Source: CAG-390 sp045544735
GTDB taxonomy: Bacteria; Bacillota; Clostridia; Oscillospirales; CAG-272
Length of the DNA stretch: 10,693 nt
Assembly (NCBI GenBank): GCA_045544735.1
Contig: JAZPZM010000173.1
Location: forward strand, 1 to 10,693
Reading direction: 5' to 3'
This document shows, piece after piece, positions 1 to 6,023 of the stretch. The notes below the pieces were generated by a model. The model saw only the letters and a list, made by a program, of their open reading frames with translations, was not told the DNA's origin and ran no database searches. Positions within the stretch are counted from its first letter, which is position 1; the number at the start of each line of letters is the position of its first letter. A program made the translations under genes and the position numbers.

Positions 1-1759
1 CGATGCGAACGATCAGGACGGTAAGCGTCCCGACAGCGTTACCGTAAAGCTCCTTGCCGACGGTGTGGAGATAGACACCGCGCAGCTCGCTGCGGACGGT
101 TGGACGCACACCTTCGCCGCGCTCCCCAAGTACCGCGACGGCGGTATTGAGATTTCTTATTCTGTTCTCGAAGTCGTCCCCAACGGCTACACCGCGAGCT
201 ACGACGTGGGCGAGGGACTTGTGACTATCACGAACACCTACACGCCCGAAACCACTTCTCTTACCGTCAATAAGGTATGGAACGACGCTGACAATCAGGA
301 CGGCAAGCGTCCCGAAAGCGTTACCGTCAAGCTCCTTGCCGACGGCGTGGAGATCGAGAGCGCAGAGCTTACCGCCGACGGATGGGCGCATACCTTCGCC
401 GCGCTTCCCAAGTACCGCGACGGTGGCGTTGAGATCGCCTACTCGGTGCTTGAGGTCGTCCCCGACGGCTACACCGCCAGCTACGACAAGGGCGAGGGCG
501 TTGTGACTATCACGAACACCTACACGCCCGCAACCACTTCTCTTACCGTCAACAAGGTATGGAACGACGCGAACGACCAAGACGGCAAGCGTCCCTCAAG
601 CGTGACGGTGAAGCTCCTTGCCGACGGCGTGGAGATCGAGAGCGCAGAGCTTACCGCCGACGGATGGGCGCACACCTTCGATGCGCTCCCCAAATACCGC
701 GACGGCGGCATCGAGATCTCTTATTCTGTTCTCGAGGTCGTCCCCGACGGCTATACCGCGAGCTACGACGTGGGCGAGGGACTTGTGACTATCACGAACA
801 CCTACACGCCCGAAACCACCTCTCTTACCGTCAATAAGGTATGGAACGATGCAAACGATCAGGACGGCAAGCGTCCTGACAGCATCACCGTCAAGCTCCT
901 TGCGGACGGCGTGGAGATAGACACCGCGCAGCTCGCTGCGGGCGGATGGGCGCACGTTTTCGATGCGCTCCCCAAGTACCGCAACGGCGGCATTGAGATT
1001 TCTTATTCTGTTCTCGAAGTCGTCCCTGACGGCTACACCGCGAGCTACGACGTTGCCGAGGGCATTGTGACGATCACGAACACCTACACGCCTGAGCTTA
1101 CGTCGGTCAACGTGACGAAGACTTGGTATGACGAGAACGATAACGACAACATCCGCCCCGCGAGCGTTACCATTCGCCTTTACGCGGACGGTGTTCAGAT
1201 AGCGGTTTGCGAGCTGAGCGCGGCGAGCGATTGGTCGCATCTGTTCGGCGAGCTGCCGAGATACCGCGACGGAGGAGAGGAGATCGTTTACACGATAGGC
1301 GAAGACCCCGTTACCGATTACGAGACGGTATACGACGGCTACGACGTATTCAACTCGCACGATCCTTACCGTTGCGATATAACCGTCAACAAGGTTTGGA
1401 ACGACGAGGACAACGTACACGGACTTCGCCCCGACAGCGTGACGGTACGCCTTTTTGCCGACGGCGTGGAGATCAAGAGCGCAGAGCTTAGCGCGGAGAA
1501 CGGCTGGAGCGTTACGTTTGACGGACTACTTGAGTTCGCCTACGGCTCGGCTATCGTTTACGAGATACGAGAGGACGACGTTGCCTCTTACTCGTCGCGC
1601 ATCGAGGGAAGTGCAGAGGACGGCTTCACGGTCGTGAATACCGTCGAGTACGTCCCCCCTACGGGTGACGGCGCAAGCCTTGCCGCCCTCGGCATCCTTG
1701 CCGCGCTTTCGCTTGCCTCGCCCCTTGCGCTGAAGCGTAGGAGAAGAAGCGATGCTTGA
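1..1759 (+). CDS. CnaB-repeat surface adhesin with sortase signal (5' end outside window)
   Basis: This is the C-terminal 585 residues of a cell-wall-anchored surface protein; the reading frame is open from base 2, so the true start lies upstream. It consists of six CnaB-type beta-sandwich domains, one of them cut by the window edge, followed by a sorting signal and a basic tail (KRRRRSDA). Each domain keeps the pattern expected for an internal isopeptide bond: a Lys in the first strand (VNKVW or VTKTW), a Glu in the middle (YSVLEVV, YTIGEDP, YEIREDD) and an Asn near the end (TNTYTP, VFNSH, VVNTV). The first four domains are nearly identical and the last two have diverged. Such stalks typically hold an adhesive tip away from the wall; any tip would be upstream and is not visible. 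The stop codon overlaps the next gene by 8 bases, tying it to the conjugation operon. A role in cell-cell contact during mating is inference from that position. An ordinary host-binding adhesin is the alternative. Confidence 0.93.
   Translation, partial: DANDQDGKRPDSVTVKLLADGVEIDTAQLAADGWTHTFAALPKYRDGGIEISYSVLEVVPNGYTASYDVGEGLVTITNTYTPETTSLTVNKVWNDADNQDGKRPESVTVKLLADGVEIESAELTADGWAHTFAALPKYRDGGVEIAYSVLEVVPDGYTASYDKGEGVVTITNTYTPATTSLTVNKVWNDANDQDGKRPSSVTVKLLADGVEIESAELTADGWAHTFDALPKYRDGGIEISYSVLEVVPDGYTASYDVGEGLVTITNTYTPETTSLTVNKVWNDANDQDGKRPDSITVKLLADGVEIDTAQLAAGGWAHVFDALPKYRNGGIEISYSVLEVVPDGYTASYDVAEGIVTITNTYTPELTSVNVTKTWYDENDNDNIRPASVTIRLYADGVQIAVCELSAASDWSHLFGELPRYRDGGEEIVYTIGEDPVTDYETVYDGYDVFNSHDPYRCDITVNKVWNDEDNVHGLRPDSVTVRLFADGVEIKSAELSAENGWSVTFDGLLEFAYGSAIVYEIREDDVASYSSRIEGSAEDGFTVVNTVEYVPPTGDGASLAALGILAALSLASPLALKRRRRSDA
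2..1096 (+). repeat. Tandem 282-bp CnaB-coding repeats
   Basis: Four direct repeat units of 282 bp (94 codons) run head to tail. Unit boundaries fall at 251, 533, 815 and 1097, and the first unit is cut by the window edge. Long stretches are identical or nearly so between units at the DNA level, including silent positions, which points to recent duplication or ongoing recombination. The unit length is a multiple of three, so gain or loss of units would change the stalk length without breaking the frame. Two further units (about 1097-1369 and 1370-1645) encode the same fold but are strongly diverged in DNA sequence. Confidence 0.93.
1652..1756 (+). other. C-terminal cell-wall sorting signal of the adhesin
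   Basis: The codons at 1652-1666 read VPPTG, a variant of the LPXTG sortase motif, followed by Asp, a hydrophobic stretch of about 20 residues (Ala/Leu-rich) and a terminal positively charged KRRRR tail. This is the standard three-part signal for covalent anchoring to peptidoglycan. Val replaces the usual Leu, and PPTG also resembles the (S/P)PXTG motifs known for some clostridial sortases, so the cognate enzyme may not be a housekeeping class A sortase. No sortase gene is in the window. Confidence 0.88.
1739..1743 (+). promoter_or_regulatory. Ribosome binding site for the first Maff2-like gene
   Basis: AGGAG lies 8 bases before the ATG at 1752 and sits inside the last codons of the adhesin gene. 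It supports re-initiation or coupled translation from the adhesin into the pilin-like gene. Confidence 0.7.
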
Positions 1760-2036
1760 CAACCTTTACTTTAAGCTGCTTGCCCTTGTACCGCCGGAAA
1801 GTGCATTTCTGGCGGTGACGGGAGTGAGCGTGGACGTGGGCGAGCTTCTTGCCGAAGTCGTAAACAGGGCGTGTGCCTTTTTGATGGCATCAGCCATTCT
1901 GCTTGCAGGATGGCGCATTGCAGAGGCGCATTTTGACCACTCACCATCTGCAAGGAAAAAAGGCTATACAACTATCATTGGAGGAACGCTTATGGCTTCT
2001 CTGATATATGAAATATATAATTTAATGTTTGTTTAA
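1752..2036 (+). CDS. Small two-helix membrane protein, Maff2/VirB2-like (copy 1)
   Basis: This 94-residue protein has two hydrophobic segments, about residues 38-56 and 72-92, separated by a short polar loop (FDHSPSARKK). The loop and the following GG turn resemble the Maff2 family, small proteins found just upstream of the TrbL/VirB6-like gene in Tn1549-type elements. The size and two-helix layout also recall VirB2/TrbC pilins. A role as a channel or pilus subunit in the cell membrane is inferred from size, topology and position. It overlaps the adhesin stop by 8 bases, and the next gene is a clear relative. Copy 1 has a longer N-terminal part (residues 1-35) than I would expect for Maff2. 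Base composition drops from GC-rich to AT-rich inside this gene, near 1920. Assignment to a family is from memory of the motif, so moderate confidence; that the gene is real is well supported. Confidence 0.8.
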   Translation: MLDNLYFKLLALVPPESAFLAVTGVSVDVGELLAEVVNRACAFLMASAILLAGWRIAEAHFDHSPSARKKGYTTIIGGTLMASLIYEIYNLMFV

Positions 2037-2039
2037 TCG

Positions 2040-2045
2040 AAAGGA
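2040..2045 (+). promoter_or_regulatory. Ribosome binding site for the second Maff2-like gene
   Basis: AAAGGA ends 8 bases before the ATG at 2054, in a 17-base AT-rich gap. A second in-frame ATG follows at 2057 (ATGATG); spacing favours the first but either is possible. Confidence 0.65.
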
Positions 2046-2053
2046 AAAATAAA

Positions 2054-2341
2054 ATGATGAACTTTCTTAATTTGCTTAAAATTGAAATAATGGCAGCTAC
2101 GGGCGGATTGCCGCAAATGAACCCAATTGATTTTAACGAGGTACTCAAAATTATAGCGGTGTCCGTATCAATCGGTATCGTAGCGGTTGCCATAGTAATT
2201 TCAGGTCCAACAATATACGAAGGTTACAGCGACCACAACCCCGCAACCAAAAAACACGGAATTAACCAGCTTATAGGCGGAATTTTAGCCGCGTCAATGA
2301 TGTGGGGACTTTTGACACTCTTGTTCGGTATTACGTGGTAA
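2054..2341 (+). CDS. Small two-helix membrane protein, Maff2/VirB2-like (copy 2)
   Basis: This 95-residue protein has hydrophobic segments at about residues 31-52 and 71-92, joined by a polar loop (EGYSDHNPATKKHG). That loop closely recalls the Maff2 consensus as I know it (a GY..DNP.AK..G..QL..GG pattern), so this is the better Maff2 match of the two. It aligns with the preceding gene over the loop and second helix: DH.P...K..G...IGG.L.AS is shared. The two therefore look like tandem paralogues, perhaps forming a hetero-oligomeric membrane ring or pilus; that is inference. It differs from copy 1 in the N-terminal 30 residues. Its stop codon shares one base with the ATG of the TrbL-like gene (TAATG), implying coupled translation. 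It lies wholly inside the AT-rich island. Confidence 0.83.
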   Translation: MMNFLNLLKIEIMAATGGLPQMNPIDFNEVLKIIAVSVSIGIVAVAIVISGPTIYEGYSDHNPATKKHGINQLIGGILAASMMWGLLTLLFGITW

Positions 2342-3309
2342 TGAAAAAGCGTATAATACGTGCCGCGCTTATGGCGCTGGCGGTAATAACCGTATTGTCC
2401 GTGGCTTTCGTTTTTCCTTCGTTTGCTGAAAACAATGAGGAGGCTGAAGCTTCAATACTCGCCTCGGATGGCAGCGCAACAGAGGAAGTTCTTGCTTCAG
2501 GTTCTTTGCCCGAACTTGCGGAGGCTGGTGATGGTAGTGGCGACTTCCCCTTTCCTGACATTGATTTTGATAGTAGTGATTTTTGGGAAAATTGGGATAA
2601 GGTCGGTGAGTGGATTGAGCAGATGAAGTTATACGTGCTTAGCACGGGCGGTAGTCATTACGTTAATTCCACGTTTAATAAGGCGATAACGAAGATGCAC
2701 GAGGTTTTTCTTCCCCTCGGATACTGCATTATGTTTGTCTGTTGGATAATCGGTATGTGCAAATGTGGAGTATCTCTCAACTTCGATCCCGGCGCTAAGG
2801 ATGGCATTATATGGTCAGGACTTTCGCTGCTTCTCGGATTGTTTCTGATGGAGGTATCTATGGAGATTATGGAAAGCCTTTCCGCGTTGTGTTGGGAGTA
2901 TTGTAAAAGCGTTTATGCACATACAGGCATAACTACTAACTTGCCTAAACTCATTGGCTCTGTATCAAAAGACAGTGGTATTTTGGGTTTTTTGGCGGAG
3001 ATAGGAGTGGATATAATTGCTCTTATTGTAGAAGCCGTTCTTTTGCTTAACATTGCATATATGGGACTGCTTCAATGCTTTTCGCCCGTTTTCGTTGGAT
3101 TCGCCGCAGGAGGAGATGGAACGAGAAGGTTTGCTACCTCATTCTTCAAGGAATATCTGAGGGTATGCCTTGTCCCTCCCGTGCTTGCCGTATACGTCGG
3201 ATTGTGCTTTGAGCTTTTCAACGCATCAAGCGTTGGCGTATTCCTTTGTCTTGTTCTCGGCATATCAATTTTTGGTATCAAAAACAAGATTGACAAGATC
3301 ATCACTTAA
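2341..3309 (+). CDS. TrbL/VirB6-like polytopic conjugation protein with signal peptide
   Basis: This 322-residue membrane protein probably forms part of the translocation channel. I place the start at the ATG at 2341, which overlaps the previous stop as TAATG; an upstream in-frame GTG at 2302 would add 13 residues ahead of a good signal peptide and has no support. Residues 1-29 are a classic signal sequence (MKKRIIR, a hydrophobic core, then PSFA before Glu30). Residues 30-85 are acidic and low in complexity, presumably outside the cell. Hydrophobic segments follow at about 122-142, 155-178, 221-256, 273-293 and 296-313. The order Maff2-like, this protein, PrgI-like, VirB4 matches TrbL/VirB6 placement in Gram-positive elements; the sequence alone gives only a weak family match. 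The segment around residues 243-262 (LLQCFSPVFVGFAAGGDGTR) is typical in character of VirB6-like proteins. Low GC and AT-rich codons set it apart from the genes after it. Confidence 0.82.
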   Translation: MKKRIIRAALMALAVITVLSVAFVFPSFAENNEEAEASILASDGSATEEVLASGSLPELAEAGDGSGDFPFPDIDFDSSDFWENWDKVGEWIEQMKLYVLSTGGSHYVNSTFNKAITKMHEVFLPLGYCIMFVCWIIGMCKCGVSLNFDPGAKDGIIWSGLSLLLGLFLMEVSMEIMESLSALCWEYCKSVYAHTGITTNLPKLIGSVSKDSGILGFLAEIGVDIIALIVEAVLLLNIAYMGLLQCFSPVFVGFAAGGDGTRRFATSFFKEYLRVCLVPPVLAVYVGLCFELFNASSVGVFLCLVLGISIFGIKNKIDKIIT

Positions 3310-3315
3310 AGGAGG
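3310..3315 (+). promoter_or_regulatory. Ribosome binding site for the PrgI-like gene
   Basis: AGGAGG directly follows the TAA stop of the TrbL-like gene and lies 6 bases before the ATG at 3322. The 12-base gap leaves no room for a terminator or promoter. Confidence 0.8.
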
Positions 3316-3321
3316 CAGAAA

Positions 3322-3630
3322 ATGAAAAGACCTTTAATAAAAAACGCCAACAACTATGACGACGGCAGCTTCCGCCTTGGCTTTGACAAGCGCACCTTGA
3401 TCGCCGCACTTGTTGCGGCAGCCGTTGCCGTGGGCGTAGGTGTGATCTTCAGCTCGATCTATCCTGCAATAGTAGCCTTCGTTGCCGTGTTTATGATGTC
3501 CGTCGGGCGCATCGAGGGGATGTCTATATGGCAGTATATAGCCGAAGATAACCGTCAGATACGGCGCAAGGACTACGCCCACAGCGAGGAGCGTTTGCTC
3601 CTCGGCAAGAAAAATACGAAAGGAAAGTGA
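3322..3630 (+). CDS. PrgI/VirB3-like inner membrane conjugation protein
   Basis: This 102-residue protein has a short polar N-terminus ending in FDKRTLI, two close hydrophobic helices (about residues 26-44 and 46-62), and a charged C-terminal part (AEDNRQIRRKDYAHSEERLL). That layout, and its position immediately before virB4, match the PrgI family, the Gram-positive counterpart of VirB3, which sits in the membrane and partners the VirB4 ATPase. Its last codon overlaps a possible GTG start of the VirB4 gene, and the real VirB4 ATG lies 2 bases after its stop. GC content rises sharply within its first 30 bases, marking the end of the AT-rich island. Family assignment rests mainly on topology and context. 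Confidence 0.82.
   Translation: MKRPLIKNANNYDDGSFRLGFDKRTLIAALVAAAVAVGVGVIFSSIYPAIVAFVAVFMMSVGRIEGMSIWQYIAEDNRQIRRKDYAHSEERLLLGKKNTKGK
3619..3624 (+). promoter_or_regulatory. Ribosome binding site that decides the VirB4 start
   Basis: AAAGGA lies 8 bases before the ATG at 3633 but only 2 bases before the in-frame GTG at 3627. The spacing selects the ATG, giving a protein beginning MLFSKKK. Confidence 0.75.
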
Positions 3631-3632
3631 CA

Positions 3633-6023
3633 ATGCTTTTTTCAAAAAAGAAAACAAACGACGAGAGCGCGTATCGCGGCAGCTCGCGCCGCCGCAGCTC
3701 GCAGTCCGTGATACCGTTTGACGAGTGGTACTCAAACGGCATCTTCCGCATCGGAAAGAACAGATACAGCATTATCTGCGAGTTTGACAACGCGGGCTAC
3801 CTCTCGCGCACGGACGCGGAGCAGGAACGCAAGTACCGCGCGTACCACCGCGCCCTATGCGAGCTTCCCGACTACGTGACCTACGAGGAGTGCATCTACA
3901 ACATTCCCGTTGATACCGATACCTACGTCGAGGCTATAGCGTCGAAGTCCGAGGGCTTTGCCGACGCGACCGAGGCGGATTTCTTCAGAGTTCAGCGCGG
4001 CTTTGCCGAAGGGCTTGACCGCGAGTTCTCGCTCAAGCGTTATCTCGTCGCTCTCTCCACCTACACCGAGGACGGCGAAGACCCGACGAACAGACTGCTC
4101 GATGCCGTCAGCGCGCTTGTCCCGCGCTTCCGCGAGATGGACTCCACGCTTCGCGTGCTTTCGCCCGAGGAGGTGTTCTCGGAGCTATACAAATACTTTA
4201 ATCCCCTCGGCGGCAGTATCCCGCCGATCCCCGCAGATATCTACAAAAAGGGACTTACCGTGCAGGACTTCATCTGCGCCGACTCCTTCGAGTTCAAGAA
4301 GGACTATATCCGCATCGGCGACGCCTACGTGCGCATCCTTTCCGCGACGTCTTACGGTGCGGAGGCGGTAGACATCCTCACATACCGTCTTATGAGCCAT
4401 TCGCTCGCGGCGTTTATGACCAAATACGTCGAACACGTCGAAAAGGACAAGGCACTTGCGATGATAAAGGCGGATCTTGACGATGCGGAGGTCAAAAGGG
4501 ATAAATCCCTGCGCCACTCAAAGAGGGACGGAGGCGCGGCATTCGTATCGCGCAACGTGCAAGGTAAGATCGAGGCTTGCGGAGAGCTGCTTGACGCTCT
4601 CGGCGGAAACGAGGAGCTTTTGAGGCAGACCGTATACGTTATGGTCGCGGCAGAAAGCCTTGAGGAGCTGCGTCAGGCGACCAACCGTATAAAAAACGCC
4701 GCTATAAGCGTACATACCACGATGCGCACGGTGAACAGCTTCCCCGAAAGGACGTTTCAGGCTATGCTTCCGCTTGCCTGCAGCGCAGAGAAGCCCGCGC
4801 GCCATCAGGTGCTTTTATCCAGCTCTGCGGCGGTAATGACTCCGTATTCGTACGAGAGTCGCTTTGATAAAGACGGCTTCTTCTACGGCTACCACAGCCA
4901 CAGCGGAGAGCCGGTCATTATAAACCGTACGCTCGGTACGTCCTGCCACGGCTTCGTGCTCGGAGCTACGGGAAGCGGCAAAGGTATGTTCGTCAAGCAC
5001 GAGATCAGTAATATCTTCTATCAGCCGTTCTGCCTAAAGGACAGGATCGTAATAGTGGATGCGGTCGGCGAGTACGTGCCGCTTGCCAATGCCTTTGGCG
5101 GCAAGGTCATAGATATCTCTCCCGCATCTGACACACATCTGAACCCGCTGTATCTGTCGAAGCAACGCAAGAAGGAGCTTGGCGATGCGAAAGCAAGGGC
5201 GGAGAAAAGTGCTTTCCTTATAGCCCTTCTGTCAAGGCTCAAGGGCGACGGCGGACTCGATGCCGCCGAGAAGACCGTGGTTGACACGGCTTATGCCGCC
5301 GCGTGCAAGCACAGCTCCCCGACGCTTGAGACTCTTGCCGAGGAGATAGGAAAGATGGCGGCGGGGGGCAACGTAACGGCAGTTACGATGTGCGAATGGC
5401 TCAAACGCTATTACCAAGGAAGCGTAACGCTCTTTCAGGGCAAGGACACCGCCGACGAGGGAGAGGACAGGCTGACGGTATACGACCTCAAGGGGCTTTC
5501 TTCGGGAGATCTTCTCGATGCCGTAATGCTTGCTATGCTTGAGCGTATCGAGGAGACGGTTATGCGCAACTTTGCGGGAGGGCATCGCACTTATATCTAC
5601 ATCGACGAGCTTCACCGCTACTTCGATGCCGAGCGCAACCCGTACGCCGCCGCAAGGCTCGCTCGCTTCTTCTCGGAGCTTCGTAAGTTCGGCGCGATAA
5701 TAACGGGTATAACCCAGCTTCCGAAGGCGGTAGTAGACTCCCCCGACGGAGCTACGATGCTCTCGAACTCCCGCTTCATCGTAATGGCGGAGCTTGATGC
5801 ACGCAACGTCGAGGTAGTAAGCGAGCTTTACGATCTTAACGAGGATATGCGCCGCACGCTCGCCGCGCCCGACGTCGGGCAGTACGTTATCCGCACGTCA
5901 AAAGCTCCTATGAGCGTAAGGCTTCTTTATCCCGGCAAGGAGGAAGCACAGCGCAATCTTATGTACGACTTGTTCAACACATCGCCCGACTACGACAAGG
6001 GCAAGGAGGGTGAAGATGCGTAA
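3633..6023 (+). CDS. virB4: VirB4-family conjugation ATPase
   Basis: This 796-residue protein is the cytoplasmic ATPase that powers assembly and operation of the type IV secretion channel. The N-terminal half (about 1-420) carries the VirB4-type domain that contacts membrane partners, and the C-terminal half is a RecA-like motor. The P-loop at residues 444-451 reads GATGSGKG, and the Walker B is at about 653-659 (TYIYIDE, acidic pair Asp658-Glu659, followed by LHRYF). A later GITQLP stretch fits the conserved Gln motif of this ATPase class. The P-loop has Gly where Ser or Thr normally follows the Lys and binds magnesium, so the motor may be altered. The start is taken at the ATG at 3633 for its ribosome-site spacing. 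It follows the PrgI-like gene by 2 bases and overlaps VirD4 by 8 bases. I see no frameshift or truncation, and length is normal for the family. VirB4 identity is secure from domain content and neighbours. Confidence 0.93.
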   Translation: MLFSKKKTNDESAYRGSSRRRSSQSVIPFDEWYSNGIFRIGKNRYSIICEFDNAGYLSRTDAEQERKYRAYHRALCELPDYVTYEECIYNIPVDTDTYVEAIASKSEGFADATEADFFRVQRGFAEGLDREFSLKRYLVALSTYTEDGEDPTNRLLDAVSALVPRFREMDSTLRVLSPEEVFSELYKYFNPLGGSIPPIPADIYKKGLTVQDFICADSFEFKKDYIRIGDAYVRILSATSYGAEAVDILTYRLMSHSLAAFMTKYVEHVEKDKALAMIKADLDDAEVKRDKSLRHSKRDGGAAFVSRNVQGKIEACGELLDALGGNEELLRQTVYVMVAAESLEELRQATNRIKNAAISVHTTMRTVNSFPERTFQAMLPLACSAEKPARHQVLLSSSAAVMTPYSYESRFDKDGFFYGYHSHSGEPVIINRTLGTSCHGFVLGATGSGKGMFVKHEISNIFYQPFCLKDRIVIVDAVGEYVPLANAFGGKVIDISPASDTHLNPLYLSKQRKKELGDAKARAEKSAFLIALLSRLKGDGGLDAAEKTVVDTAYAAACKHSSPTLETLAEEIGKMAAGGNVTAVTMCEWLKRYYQGSVTLFQGKDTADEGEDRLTVYDLKGLSSGDLLDAVMLAMLERIEETVMRNFAGGHRTYIYIDELHRYFDAERNPYAAARLARFFSELRKFGAIITGITQLPKAVVDSPDGATMLSNSRFIVMAELDARNVEVVSELYDLNEDMRRTLAAPDVGQYVIRTSKAPMSVRLLYPGKEEAQRNLMYDLFNTSPDYDKGKEGEDA
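6003..6010 (+). promoter_or_regulatory. Ribosome binding site that decides the VirD4 start
   Basis: AAGGAGGG lies within the end of the VirB4 gene. Its GGAGG core is 6 bases before the ATG at 6016, whereas the in-frame GTG at 6010 overlaps the site itself and cannot be used well. Confidence 0.8.

Larger units (their letters stand above)
1920..3340 (+). other. AT-rich island covering the channel genes
   Basis: Base composition falls abruptly inside the first Maff2-like gene and recovers at the start of the PrgI-like gene. By direct count, bases 2041-2100 hold 15 G or C in 60 (25%), while bases 3661-3720 hold 41 in 60 (68%). Codon choice changes with it: AT-ending codons are frequent inside and rare outside. 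The island holds most of copy 1, copy 2 and the TrbL-like gene. The edges given are approximate, judged by eye. Confidence 0.75.

Noticed and set aside
2..1096. Possible CRISPR-like or non-coding satellite array
   Set aside because: The repeats are 282 bp, contiguous without spacers, in frame and encode CnaB domains.
596..1420. A 274-codon open frame on the - strand opposite the CnaB repeats
   Set aside because: Its repeated composition mirrors the repeats on the + strand, so its openness is a side effect of the tandem repeats; no ribosome site or family match was seen.
2302..2340. Upstream GTG start for the TrbL-like gene
   Set aside because: It would place 13 residues ahead of a well-formed signal peptide, has no ribosome site, and the ATG at 2341 forms a TAATG coupling junction.
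3958..4371. A 137-codon open frame on the + strand in another frame inside VirB4
   Set aside because: It is Arg/Ser/Pro-rich shadow translation of GC-rich codons, without family match or ribosome site.
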